Shown piece by piece: positions 25,861-34,911 of a DNA stretch of 64,000 bases. Position numbers and translations under genes: made by a program. Positions within the stretch are counted from its first letter, which is position 1; each line of letters begins with the position of its first letter. This DNA is from Flavobacterium pectinovorum (lineage in GTDB: Bacteria > Bacteroidota > Bacteroidia > Flavobacteriales > Flavobacteriaceae), in NCBI RefSeq assembly GCF_022802975.1, contig NZ_JAFEVZ010000013.1, positions 94,099-158,098 of the forward strand, given 5' to 3'. A model generated the notes under the pieces. It saw only the letters and a list, made by a program, of their open reading frames with translations, made no database searches and was not told where the DNA came from.

Positions 25861-26724
25861 TTGAAAAATAAATTTTTATTCTTGCCTTTCTTTTTAATGT
25901 GTTTTGCTGTGAACACATTTGCTCAGGATGAAATTGCAATACAAGATAAATATACAGCACACAATAAAGGAAAGTTTTTTGTATCATGGGGCGGCAACAG
26001 AGAAAGCTACTCAAAGTCTGATGTAACCTTCAGAGGAAAAGATTATGAATTCACTGTTCACAATATGAGTGCACATGATAAACCAAAAGGCTGGCATGTT
26101 GATTATGTTAACCCGGCCCGAATGACTATTCCGCAAACGAATCTGAGACTGGGTTATTTTTTTAGCGATCATTACAGTGTAACGATTGGTGTTGACCACA
26201 TGAAATATGTCATGACGCAGAATCAAATCGCGAATGTTACAGGAGAAATTAATTTGCCTCTAACTGATGCCGGTTCTGTACACAATGGCGTTTACAATAA
26301 TGAACCAGTACCTTTTGAGGACGGAACTTTTCTTATGTACGAGCATACTGACGGTCTGAACTATGTAAACACAGAAGTTTCAAGATTTGATGATATTTCA
26401 AAATGGTTTAGTCTTCCAAACACAGATAAAGTTCAGATTAATTTAACTGAAGGACTTGGTGCAGGGCTTTTGTATCCTAAAACCAATACAACTCTTTTAG
26501 GAAAAGAACGACATGATGATTTTCATGTTTCCGGTTACGGAATTTCGGCAAAAGCAGGAATTAATATTACTTTTTTCAAGCATTTTTATATTCAGGGAGA
26601 ACTTAAAGGCGGTTACATTAACATGCAGGATATCAAAACTACCGCAAGTAATGATGATAGCGCTTTTCAGGATTTTTTCTTCTTTCAGAGAATTATTGCT
26701 TTTGGAGGAATTTTCAGAATTTAA
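25861..26724 (+). CDS. Putative outer membrane beta-barrel protein (TTG start)
   Basis: A 287-residue exported protein whose signal peptide (KNKFLFLPFFLMCFAVNTFA) is encoded directly after a TTG codon at 25861. No ATG is available in front of the signal peptide, so TTG is the likely start. The mature part has alternating aromatic/polar beta strands (LRLGYFFSDHYSVTIGVDHM, YFIQGELKGGYINM-like C-terminal strands) and ends in RIIAFGGIFRI, as in integral outer-membrane barrels. I do not recognise the family. It converges on the DUF1697 gene, with a shared terminator between them. Confidence 0.7.
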   Translation: MKNKFLFLPFFLMCFAVNTFAQDEIAIQDKYTAHNKGKFFVSWGGNRESYSKSDVTFRGKDYEFTVHNMSAHDKPKGWHVDYVNPARMTIPQTNLRLGYFFSDHYSVTIGVDHMKYVMTQNQIANVTGEINLPLTDAGSVHNGVYNNEPVPFEDGTFLMYEHTDGLNYVNTEVSRFDDISKWFSLPNTDKVQINLTEGLGAGLLYPKTNTTLLGKERHDDFHVSGYGISAKAGINITFFKHFYIQGELKGGYINMQDIKTTASNDDSAFQDFFFFQRIIAFGGIFRI

Positions 26725-26740
26725 AAAATCATACCACAAT

Positions 26741-26782
26741 AAAAAAAGCAGAATTCAATATTAATTTGGATTCTGCTTTTTT
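26741..26782. terminator. Bidirectional terminator between convergent genes
   Basis: AAAAAAAGCAGAATTC and GGATTCTGCTTTTTT form a stem of about 14 bp with A/T-rich flanks on both sides, so it can end transcription from the barrel gene and from the DUF1697 gene. Confidence 0.82.
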
Positions 26783-26788
26783 ATTGAA

Positions 26789-27331
26789 TTATTCCGAATA
26801 CATATTTAACAAATTTGTTACCGTATTCCAATTTCTTATGGTTGCTGTGACATTAAGTTTCTTCTCAATATATTTCTGGTCAAATCTCGTCTTTCCGGCT
26901 CCAACAGCATATTTAATAAAAATTCTGTTACCATCAATACTTGCTTCATCCGGTTTAAACTGACTGATTTTTAAATCATTAATATTTTCTTTTTTCAAAG
27001 CAATTGAAACAAAAGCTACGTAGAGTTTTTTGGTATCAAAATCTTTTTCTTTTAGAAAAGGATTGTTTTTAAAACACAATTCCAGGCCTTCTTTTGTAAT
27101 AACAATCGTAGGAACTTCATGCCCGAAAACTTTAAAGATTTCCTGTTTAATCATAAACCCTACTTTTGAAGCACTTTCTTCTTCTGTATCAATAAAAACA
27201 TTTCCGGATTGTAGATAGGTTCTCACGTTTTGAAAACCAATATTTTCTAACATTGTTTTCAAAGTTTCCATTTTCATCATGTTATGACCTGAAACGTTGA
27301 TTCCTCGTAAAAGTGCTAAGTGGGTTGTCAT
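26789..27331 (-). CDS. DUF1697 family protein
   Basis: A 180-residue cytoplasmic protein with the DUF1697 N-terminal signature LALLRGINVSGHNMMKMETL followed by NVRTYLQSGNVFID, and a C-terminal part with AVGAGKTRFDQKYIEKKLNV and then TATIRNWNTVTNL. The family fold has two ferredoxin-like halves; no biochemical role is established. Monocistronic. Confidence 0.88.
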   Translation of the reverse strand: MTTHLALLRGINVSGHNMMKMETLKTMLENIGFQNVRTYLQSGNVFIDTEEESASKVGFMIKQEIFKVFGHEVPTIVITKEGLELCFKNNPFLKEKDFDTKKLYVAFVSIALKKENINDLKISQFKPDEASIDGNRIFIKYAVGAGKTRFDQKYIEKKLNVTATIRNWNTVTNLLNMYSE

Positions 27332-27395
27332 TATTTTTTCTCTAATTAATTAACAGACTATAAATGTAATTCTAAAAATGCAAAATAGTTTGAAA

Positions 27396-28202
27396 TTAAT
27401 TACATTCTCTTTCAAATATTAATGAAATATTATCCAAATCATACGATGGTTCATAAGTATAACTTGTAGTATTTAATAGCTTAAAAACATTGTCAGAAAA
27501 TCCGTAATCACATACCTTTATATTTGAATAATTATTTTTCGAAAACGCTGTAAATAAAGCTCCACTTATAAAAAACTTACCTTTTAATAAATTTTCTGAA
27601 GTATCATAACCTGAAAATATATATTCTCTTTTACCTATAACTTCATTGTCAGGAAATGAATACTTAATTTGCTCTACTTTTATTAAATTGCCAGCAGATA
27701 GTAAAAATTTCCTATATACTCTGCCATTTAACATTTCCATAATTTCGTTACCATTGTACTCATAAGTGTACAATATTGGTTCAGATTTAAAGGGATAAAA
27801 ATTAGTTGTTTTTCTATTTATTAATCGGTCATCATCAATTACAAATTCTTTAGTATAAGGCGAAGTAAAATTATGAGAATACTGCACCTTAATAATGTCA
27901 TTTTCATAAGTAATTAAATCTTCTGCTTCATTTGACATCCTCCAATTAGTCAGATTATTTGAAGTTGGAATTGAAACAAAACTACCTTTTACTTTGCTAA
28001 TTCTATTTTGGTTATCATATTCGAAATTAATTTTACCTGTGAAATTTGGATCAAACACAGTATTTGATAATACAATATCATCGTAAGTTAAAATAAGTGT
28101 TTTCACACTTACAACTTTACAGGTTTTAATAGCTTCATTTTTATCATTTGAACATGAAAACAAAACTGTAGTTAAACAAACTAGTAGAAAAATTTTATTC
28201 AT
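27396..28202 (-). CDS. Lipoprotein of unknown function
   Basis: A 268-residue protein starting with a lipoprotein signal peptide, MNKIFLLVCLTTVLFSC, in which Cys17 would be lipidated. Acidic/Asn residues after the Cys (SNDKNEA) fit the Bacteroidota surface-export pattern only loosely. The mature part is beta-rich, with strand-turn patterns such as FEYDNQNRISKVKGSF and YEYNGNEI that recall DUF4595/YD-like repeats. No catalytic motif was seen. It stands alone on the minus strand. Confidence 0.7.
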   Translation of the reverse strand: MNKIFLLVCLTTVLFSCSNDKNEAIKTCKVVSVKTLILTYDDIVLSNTVFDPNFTGKINFEYDNQNRISKVKGSFVSIPTSNNLTNWRMSNEAEDLITYENDIIKVQYSHNFTSPYTKEFVIDDDRLINRKTTNFYPFKSEPILYTYEYNGNEIMEMLNGRVYRKFLLSAGNLIKVEQIKYSFPDNEVIGKREYIFSGYDTSENLLKGKFFISGALFTAFSKNNYSNIKVCDYGFSDNVFKLLNTTSYTYEPSYDLDNISLIFERECN

Positions 28203-28363
28203 CTTATTTTTTATTTTATTTCAAAAATAGGTAATTAAGTACAAAATTTGACAACAATAAGCCCTTTTAAATTTCCTAATTAAAATCTATCTTCGCTTTT
28301 GAATTAAATCCTATCATGAAAAACCAAATTCTAAAATCAACAATCTAAACTCTTAAATCCAAA

Positions 28364-30472
28364 ATGTCCAACAATCTCCTCGAAACCCCTATCGAATACC
28401 TAAAAGGTGTTGGCCCAAGTCGTGGCCAGCTGCTTCGTAAGGAATTGGGCATCCATAAATACGGAGATTTGGTTAATTTTTTCCCAAACCGATATATTGA
28501 CAGAACTCGTTATTACAAAATAAACGAATTACAAAATACGGGTTCCGAAGTTCAGATTATTGGTAAAATCATTAATATAAAAACAGTTGAATTTGCTAAA
28601 AATAAAAAACGACTAGTTGCCACTTTCGTGGATGATACCGGGCAAATAGACCTGAACTGGTTTCAGGGACACAAATGGATTCGGGAGAGTTTAAAACTCA
28701 ATGAAGTATGTGTCATTTTTGGAAAATGTTCTTTATACGGAAGCCAGTTTAGTATGGCACACCCTGAGATTGAACTTTTAAGTGATCATGAAAAAAGTCT
28801 TCGATCTGCCATGCAGCCAGTTTATCCTTCAACAGAAACGCTCACAAATCGCGGAATTTCAAATCGGACAATAAATAAATTGATGGAACAGCTTTTCATC
28901 GAAACGCAAGCTTTATTTACGGAAACTTTTCCTTCTTACTTAGTTGAAGAATTAAAGTTAATTTCAAAAAAAGCGGCATTATTCAATATCCATTTTCCCA
29001 AAAGTGCCGATGCTTTGGCAAAAGCTCAATTTCGATTAAAATTTGAAGAATTATTCTTTATTCAACTGCAATTAATAACCAAAAACCTGATTCGGAAACA
29101 TAAAATAAAAGGACATCCTTTTACAAAAGTGGGCGAATTCTTTAATGAATTTTATCAAAATCATTTGCCTTTTGAGCTCACTAATGCACAAAAAAGAGTG
29201 GTTAAAGAAATCCGATCCGATATGGGAAGTAACGCCCAGATGAACCGATTATTACAAGGAGATGTAGGATCAGGAAAAACAATTGTGGCTTTTTTGAGCA
29301 TGCTTTTGGCAATCGATAATGGCTTTCAGGCTTGCTTGATGGCGCCTACTGAAATTTTAGCCAATCAACATTTTATTGGTTTATCAGAATTAGCTAACAC
29401 ACTAAATATCAATATAAAAATACTAACTGGCTCAACAAAAACTGCAGCTAGAAAAATTATTCATGAAGAACTTGAAAATGGTACTTTACAAATTCTAATT
29501 GGAACTCATGCCTTGTTAGAAGACAAAGTAAAATTTCAAAATTTAGGATTAGCCGTAATTGATGAACAACATCGTTTTGGTGTTGAACAACGCTCAAAAT
29601 TGTGGAAGAAAAATGAAATTCCGCCACACGTTTTGGTGATGACCGCCACTCCTATCCCAAGAACTTTAGCAATGAGTTTATATGGTGATCTGGATATTTC
29701 TGTAATTGACGAATTGCCTCCCGGCAGGAAACCAATTCAGACCGTTCACAGATTTGACAGTAATCGACTAAAAGTCTGGAAATTTCTACGCGATGAAATT
29801 GCAAAAGGAAGACAAATTTACATTGTTTATCCGTTGATTCAGGAATCAGAGAAAATGGATTTTAAAGATTTAATGGATGGCTACGAAAGTATTTCCCGTG
29901 ATTTTCCATTACCTCAATATTCAATTTCCATCTTACACGGAAAGATGAAACCTACGGATAAAGATGCTGAAATGAAACGTTTTTCTGAAGGAAAAACCAA
30001 TATCATGGTTGCAACAACCGTAATTGAAGTTGGTGTAAATGTTCCAAATGCCAGTGTGATGATTATTGAAAGTGCGGAACGTTTTGGCTTATCGCAGCTG
30101 CACCAATTGCGGGGCCGAGTTGGACGTGGAGCCGAACAGAGTTATTGCATTTTGATGACAAGCCACAAACTGAGTTCAGACAGTAAAACCCGAATGGAAA
30201 CAATGGTTCAGACCAATGATGGTTTCGAAATTGCAGAAGTTGACCTTAAACTTCGAGGACCGGGAGATTTAATGGGAACGCAACAAAGCGGTGTATTAAA
30301 TCTGCAAATTGCAGATATTGTTCGGGATCGTGATATCTTGGCTTTAGCCAGAAACTATGCAATGAAAATCTTAAAGGAAGATCCTCCTTTACAAAAACCT
30401 GAACATGCCATTTTAAAAACCATTTTCATCGAACTAACCAAGAAAAAAAGTATCTGGAATTATATTAGTTAG
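28364..30472 (+). CDS. recG: ATP-dependent DNA helicase RecG
   Basis: Remodels stalled replication forks and Holliday junctions. The 702-residue protein has an N-terminal wedge/OB domain (LKGVGPSRGQLLRKELGI, FFPNRYIDR), then superfamily 2 motors: LLQGDVGSGKT (Walker A), IDEQHRFGVEQR (DEQH motif II), MTATPIPRTLAMS (motif III), EVGVNVPNA, and QLRGRVGRG (motif VI). The family TRG-like region follows with DGFEIAEVDLKLRGPGDLMG. Length is normal. Confidence 0.96.
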   Translation: MSNNLLETPIEYLKGVGPSRGQLLRKELGIHKYGDLVNFFPNRYIDRTRYYKINELQNTGSEVQIIGKIINIKTVEFAKNKKRLVATFVDDTGQIDLNWFQGHKWIRESLKLNEVCVIFGKCSLYGSQFSMAHPEIELLSDHEKSLRSAMQPVYPSTETLTNRGISNRTINKLMEQLFIETQALFTETFPSYLVEELKLISKKAALFNIHFPKSADALAKAQFRLKFEELFFIQLQLITKNLIRKHKIKGHPFTKVGEFFNEFYQNHLPFELTNAQKRVVKEIRSDMGSNAQMNRLLQGDVGSGKTIVAFLSMLLAIDNGFQACLMAPTEILANQHFIGLSELANTLNINIKILTGSTKTAARKIIHEELENGTLQILIGTHALLEDKVKFQNLGLAVIDEQHRFGVEQRSKLWKKNEIPPHVLVMTATPIPRTLAMSLYGDLDISVIDELPPGRKPIQTVHRFDSNRLKVWKFLRDEIAKGRQIYIVYPLIQESEKMDFKDLMDGYESISRDFPLPQYSISILHGKMKPTDKDAEMKRFSEGKTNIMVATTVIEVGVNVPNASVMIIESAERFGLSQLHQLRGRVGRGAEQSYCILMTSHKLSSDSKTRMETMVQTNDGFEIAEVDLKLRGPGDLMGTQQSGVLNLQIADIVRDRDILALARNYAMKILKEDPPLQKPEHAILKTIFIELTKKKSIWNYIS

Positions 30473-30606
30473 CAATTCATATTAAAATCCGTTTTTAAAA
30501 CCTTCACATTACTCTTATTTCTAAAAAAACACTTAAAAAATAAAGGTTAATCATTATTTTTAAACAACATCTGCTTTCGATTCTTACCTTTGCAAAAAAA
30601 TTATCT

Positions 30607-31440
30607 ATGTCAAATATATATTTAGGGTATCATTTTTCAATTGAACCCAAAGAACTGGGATCAGAAATATTAATTGCCGAATTAGGTGAAAAAGCTTTCG
30701 AAAGTTTTACAGAAACTGAAAAAGGAATTTCTGCTTTTGTGAAGAAAGATTTATGGGATGAAAATATCTTAGATGACATTTATATTTTACAATCAGACGA
30801 ATTTACAATCGAATATACTATTGAGGAAATCGATCAGGTAAACTGGAATGAGGAGTGGGAAAAGAATTTTGAAGCTATTGATGTTGATGGAAAATGCCAT
30901 GTACGCGCTCCTTTTCATCCAAAAACTAACGCTGAATTTGACATCCTAATCGAACCCAAAATGAGTTTTGGAACAGGTCATCACGAAACAACACACATGA
31001 TGATTCAGCATTTACTTGAAATGGATGTTGAAGGTTTAAAAACGTTGGATATGGGTTGTGGAACTGCAATTTTAGCTATTTTGGCTGAAATGAAAGGCGC
31101 TCAGCCTATTGATGCAATTGATATTGACAACTGGTGTTATTTGAATTCTATTGAAAATGCAGAGCGCAATAATTGCAAACATATTACCGTTTACGAAGGA
31201 GATGCAACCTTATTATCTGAAAAAAAATACGATTTAATTATAGCAAATATTAATCGTAATATTTTATTAAACGACATGCAAAGCTATGTTGATTGTTTAA
31301 ATCCAAAAGGAACATTACTTTTAAGTGGCTTTTATGAAGAAGACATTCCGTTTATCGATGCTTCCTGTACAGAAAAAGGATTAACTTATGTTAAAAAGTT
31401 TCAAAGAAACAACTGGGTCTCATTAAAATACGTAAATTAG
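30607..31440 (+). CDS. prmA: Ribosomal protein L11 methyltransferase
   Basis: SAM-dependent trimethylation of ribosomal protein L11. The 277-residue protein has an N-terminal substrate-recognition domain, a linker, and a Rossmann methyltransferase domain with PKMSFGTGHHETTHMM, LDMGCGTAILAILAEMKGA (SAM motif I), DIDNWC and the catalytic motif IIANINRNIL. Length is typical. A TACCTTTG -7-like element lies at 30585-30592, 14 bp before the ATG. clpS follows after 36 bp, probably in the same transcript. Confidence 0.94.
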   Translation: MSNIYLGYHFSIEPKELGSEILIAELGEKAFESFTETEKGISAFVKKDLWDENILDDIYILQSDEFTIEYTIEEIDQVNWNEEWEKNFEAIDVDGKCHVRAPFHPKTNAEFDILIEPKMSFGTGHHETTHMMIQHLLEMDVEGLKTLDMGCGTAILAILAEMKGAQPIDAIDIDNWCYLNSIENAERNNCKHITVYEGDATLLSEKKYDLIIANINRNILLNDMQSYVDCLNPKGTLLLSGFYEEDIPFIDASCTEKGLTYVKKFQRNNWVSLKYVN

Positions 31441-31476
31441 ATATTAGTAATTACAACAGTACAAAAAACTAAAAAA

Positions 31477-31752
31477 ATGAGTACTAAAGAAAAAGTAAGA
31501 GAAAGAGTTCGTGAAAAAGAAGCTATAGGTTTCAATAACGAAATTATTGTTTATAATGATGATGTAAACACTTTTGATCATGTAATTGATACTTTAATGC
31601 GTGTTTGCAGCCATACAGCCGAACAAGCAGAACAATGTTCCTTAATTGTACATTATAACGGAAAATGCACCGTAAAAACAGGACCTATTGATAAATTAAA
31701 ACCACAATGTACACAACTTCTGGAAGCTGGACTTAGTGCCGAAATTGTTTAA
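31477..31752 (+). CDS. clpS: ATP-dependent Clp protease adaptor ClpS
   Basis: N-degron adaptor that delivers substrates to ClpA/ClpC. The 91-residue protein has the ClpS core EIIVYNDDVNTFDHVIDTLM (the NDD hydrophobic-pocket motif), CSHTAEQAEQCSLIVHYNGK with the conserved His, and the C-terminal LEAGLSAEI strand. Length is normal. It sits 36 bp downstream of prmA and is followed by an intrinsic terminator. Confidence 0.94.
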   Translation: MSTKEKVRERVREKEAIGFNNEIIVYNDDVNTFDHVIDTLMRVCSHTAEQAEQCSLIVHYNGKCTVKTGPIDKLKPQCTQLLEAGLSAEIV

Positions 31753-31770
31753 TTTTAAATAATATTAAAA

Positions 31771-31818
31771 AAAACATTCTACCTGATTCAAATACAGAAT
31801 AAGGCAGAATGTTTTTTT
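31771..31818 (+). terminator. Terminator after clpS
   Basis: AAAACATTCTACC and GGCAGAATGTTTTTTTA form a stem of about 11 bp around an internal TGATTC/GAATAA pairing, followed by a U-tract. Confidence 0.8.
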
Positions 31819-31988
31819 ATTTATAACGATATGGCACAATATCTGATTGTAATTGATATCTTCAATTAAATTTAAAACAACAGAAATTAAACTTGTTTTC
31901 TTATTTTTAAAAACCCAAAATTAGTTTTAATTCATAAATCTCTCGTGAAAAAATCTTTTACATTTGTATCAAAAATAATATCAAGTCC

Positions 31989-32444
31989 ATGAAAAAAATA
32001 ACCTTTCTTATTGTTTTATTAATTGCAGCAACTTCGTGTGTAAGTACTAAATCGACATTAAAAAATGTTGATGATAATGCTCCAGACTTAGTTTTAAGCA
32101 AAAACAATACGTTTATCATTAAAGAATTCAGTAAGGACAAAAAATATGGTTACAATCCAGATTATCCAATTAATATTTTCTACAGGAATACAAAAGATGA
32201 AACACTAAATGAAACTCGTTTTTTAAATGCTTTAGCAGGTCCAAATGGAGAAAAAATCACATACACAAGATTAGAAACCTGCTGTCCTTTTCCAACAAAA
32301 CGAAGTGACATGGGAGCCGGCTTCCTTAATGTTTATGAATTGAAGTGGGAAGGACAGAAAAAACCGGCAACACTCTACCTTAATATTTACGAAAAAGGTA
32401 TTTTGATGGTTCCAATGGGATTGACTTTGAAACAAGAAAAATAA
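31989..32444 (+). CDS. Lipoprotein of unknown function
   Basis: A 151-residue protein with a clear lipoprotein signal peptide (MKKITFLIVLLIAATSC, Cys17 as the lipidation site). The mature part holds LSKNNTFIIKEFSKDKKYGY, NPDYPINIFY, a Cys-Cys pair in RLETCCPFPTKRSDMGAGFL, and YLNIYEKGILMVPMG. Similar proteins are frequent in flavobacteria and some database entries give them an aldolase name, for which I see no support. It is monocistronic with a bidirectional terminator after it. Confidence 0.75.
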   Translation: MKKITFLIVLLIAATSCVSTKSTLKNVDDNAPDLVLSKNNTFIIKEFSKDKKYGYNPDYPINIFYRNTKDETLNETRFLNALAGPNGEKITYTRLETCCPFPTKRSDMGAGFLNVYELKWEGQKKPATLYLNIYEKGILMVPMGLTLKQEK

Positions 32445-32450
32445 ATCAAC

Positions 32451-32491
32451 AAAAAAAGCGTCTTAAGAATTTACCTTAAGACGCTTTTTTT
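32451..32491. terminator. Bidirectional terminator between lipoprotein gene and acs
   Basis: AAAAAAAGCGTCTTAAG, loop AATTTAC, CTTAAGACGCTTTTTTT: a perfect 10 bp core extended by A/T pairs, placed between two convergent genes. Confidence 0.9.
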
Positions 32492-32507
32492 ATACTCATT
32501 TACAAAA

Positions 32508-34418
32508 TCAGGAAATTCTTTCATTCATAATATCTTCAACAACTTCAGGGTTTAATAATGTCGAAGTATCTCCAAAATTAGAAAAATCTCCTTCAGCTAT
32601 TTTACGCAAAATTCTTCGCATAATTTTACCTGAACGTGTTTTTGGTAATCCTGATACAAACTGAATTTTATCCAATTTAGCAATTGGACCAATATGATCC
32701 GCAATATATTGATTGATTTCCTTCGCTAAGTTTTCTTTATTTCTAACTTCACCGGTTTCTTTTAAGATAACATAACCATATAATGCATTCCCTTTTATTT
32801 CATGAGGAAAACCTACAATTGCAGATTCTGCAACAGCCGGATGCTCATTTATCGCATCCTCAATAGGTGCTGTTCCTAAATTATGTCCTGAAACAATTAC
32901 AACATCATCTACCCTACCTGTAATTCTGTAATATCCAACTTCATCTCTTAATGCTCCATCTCCTGTAAAGTATTTACCTGGGAAAGCAGAGAAATATGTC
33001 TTTTTATAACGCTCATGATCTCCCCATATAGTTCTGGCAATTCCAGGCCACGGAAATTTAATACACAAACTACCAACTACTTGATTTCCTTCAATTTCGT
33101 TACGTTTTTCATCCATTAAAACAGGTTGAATTCCAGGTAATGGTAAAGTTGCGTAGGTAGGTTTCGTTGGAGTAACAAAAGCAATTGGCGAAATCATAAT
33201 CCCACCTGTTTCTGTTTGCCACCAGGTATCCACAACCGGGCATCTTTTATCTCCAACATGGTCATTGAACCAGTGCCAAGCTTCTTCATTAATTGGTTCC
33301 CCAACAGAACCAATCACTTTAAGTGATTTTAAAGGATATTTCTGAATATAATTTAAGCTTTCTTTAGCTAAAGAACGAATGGCTGTTGGAGCAGTATAAA
33401 ATTGTGTAATTTTATGTTTTTCGATAATTTCCCAGAAACGGCTAAAATCAGGGTAAGATGGAACTCCTTCAAAAATTACAGTGGTTCCTCCATTTAATAA
33501 TGGTCCGTATAAAATGTATGAATGTCCGGTAATCCAACCTATATCTGCAGTACACCAAAAAATATCATTTTCTTCATGACTGAAAACATTTTTAAAAGTA
33601 TAAGCTGTATAAACCATATATCCGGCTGTAGTATGCACCATGCCTTTTGGTTTCCCTGTTGATCCTGAAGTGTACAAGATAAACAAAGGATCTTCAGCAT
33701 CCATAATTTCTGCTACGTTATAATCAAGAGCAACATCTAATAAAGGCTGTAACCAAATGTCACGGCCTTCTTGCATTTTAATTTCAGTTTCAGTTCTTTT
33801 CACAACCAAAACTTTAGAAACTGACGGACAGCTTTCTAAAGCTTCATCAACTATTCCTTTAAGATCAATTGTTTTATTTCCTCTATAACCTCCATCAGAA
33901 GTGATAACCATTTTACATTCACAATCATTAATTCTTGCAGAAACTGCCGAAGCTGAAAATCCTGCAAAAATAACCGAATGTATCGCACCAATTCTGGCAC
34001 AAGCCAAAACTGTTACGGCAAGTTCCGGAATCATAGGTAAATAAATACAAACTCTGTCTCCTTTTGAAACTCCTTGCTCACGCAAAACGTTTGCCATCTT
34101 AGAAACTCTTTCGTATAATTCATTATACGTAATATGTATTGCATCTTCTGAAGGATTGTTCGGTTCAAAAATAATTGCCGTTTTTTCTCCTCTTTTACTT
34201 AAATGCCTGTCAATACAATTCTTTGTAATATTAACTTTAGCTTCAGTAAACCATTTTACTTCGGCTTCAGCCATGTTAAAATCAACAACTTTTTCCCATT
34301 GCTGGTACCATGTAAAATTTTCCTCAGCTATTTTTCCCCAAAATTTTCTTGGCTCTCTTATTGACTTATTGTAATGTTTAAAATATTGTTCTAAATTTTC
34401 AATTTTATAATAACTCAT
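32508..34418 (-). CDS. acs: Acetate--CoA ligase (acetyl-CoA synthetase)
   Basis: Activates acetate to acetyl-CoA through acetyl-AMP. The 636-residue protein has the adenylation signature ILYTSGSTGKPKGMVHTTAG (core motif A3), WWQTETGG (acetate pocket Trp), YFTGDGALRDEVGYYRITGR (A7-A8) and the C-terminal PKTRSGKIMRRILRKIA, whose lysine is the catalytic and acetylation-regulated residue. Length is normal for Acs. Monocistronic on the minus strand. Confidence 0.95.
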   Translation of the reverse strand: MSYYKIENLEQYFKHYNKSIREPRKFWGKIAEENFTWYQQWEKVVDFNMAEAEVKWFTEAKVNITKNCIDRHLSKRGEKTAIIFEPNNPSEDAIHITYNELYERVSKMANVLREQGVSKGDRVCIYLPMIPELAVTVLACARIGAIHSVIFAGFSASAVSARINDCECKMVITSDGGYRGNKTIDLKGIVDEALESCPSVSKVLVVKRTETEIKMQEGRDIWLQPLLDVALDYNVAEIMDAEDPLFILYTSGSTGKPKGMVHTTAGYMVYTAYTFKNVFSHEENDIFWCTADIGWITGHSYILYGPLLNGGTTVIFEGVPSYPDFSRFWEIIEKHKITQFYTAPTAIRSLAKESLNYIQKYPLKSLKVIGSVGEPINEEAWHWFNDHVGDKRCPVVDTWWQTETGGIMISPIAFVTPTKPTYATLPLPGIQPVLMDEKRNEIEGNQVVGSLCIKFPWPGIARTIWGDHERYKKTYFSAFPGKYFTGDGALRDEVGYYRITGRVDDVVIVSGHNLGTAPIEDAINEHPAVAESAIVGFPHEIKGNALYGYVILKETGEVRNKENLAKEINQYIADHIGPIAKLDKIQFVSGLPKTRSGKIMRRILRKIAEGDFSNFGDTSTLLNPEVVEDIMNERIS

Positions 34419-34576
34419 AGTTGTTGTAATTTTTTTATAAATGTATTAAATAACAATCTATTCTTAAAATTATTTAATTCATAAATTTCATTAAAAAAAA
34501 GCACATCTTTAAAAAAACAAACGTTTTTAATGTATTTTATACAAATTATTGAATTTTAATCCAATATTAGCAATAC

Positions 34577-34613
34577 AAAAAAGGCATGATATTTTAAATA
34601 CCATGCCTTTTTA
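34577..34613. terminator. Terminator hairpin between ilvC and acs
   Basis: AAAAAAGGCATG, loop ATATTTTAAATAC, CATGCCTTTTT, with A- and T-runs on the two sides. It lies about 300 bp downstream of the ilvC stop and 160 bp before the acs start on the minus strand, and could close the ilv transcript. Confidence 0.75.
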
Positions 34614-34752
34614 AATCTAACAATTTCAATAACAATTAATTTTAATCCTGCCTGCTTTTGTCATTTATTCTGAAAATAGCAGCAACATATTAATCATAAC
34701 AGAAATCTCTACAAGTATATTTATAACTAAACACACCCCTGATAATTTAGGG

Positions 34753-34797
34753 ATTACTTCACTTAACCTTACAATCTAAAGTTAAGTGAATGTAATA
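34753..34797. other. Long hairpin downstream of ilvC
   Basis: ATTACTTCACTTAAC pairs with GTTAAGTGAATGTAAT: 15 base pairs with a single bulged base around a 13-nt loop. No T-run follows on either strand, so it is not a simple terminator. A 3' end stabiliser or processing site is possible. Confidence 0.55.
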
Positions 34798-34911
34798 TGC
34801 GCTATATCTGTTATTATCTTAATAAGTGCTTACTAATTCAAAATATTACATAAAACTAAGATACAGTGCAAAATCCCAACACACTTATATGTGTGTAATT
34901 CCTAATTTATA

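Larger units (their letters stand above)
34419..34911. other. Intergenic spacer ilvC-acs with hairpins
   Basis: No gene. It holds a terminator-like hairpin at 34577-34613 and, nearer to ilvC, a long hairpin at 34753-34797 without a U-tract. Shorter palindromes include ACACACTTATATGTGTGT near 34878. It probably represents the 3' UTR of the ilv operon plus the acs promoter region. Confidence 0.5.

Noticed and set aside
31989..32444. Naming the small lipoprotein a 2-dehydro-3-deoxyphosphooctonate aldolase
   Set aside because: The protein has a lipobox and no aldolase barrel; true KDO-8-P synthase is kdsA at 25025. The name is likely a propagated database error.
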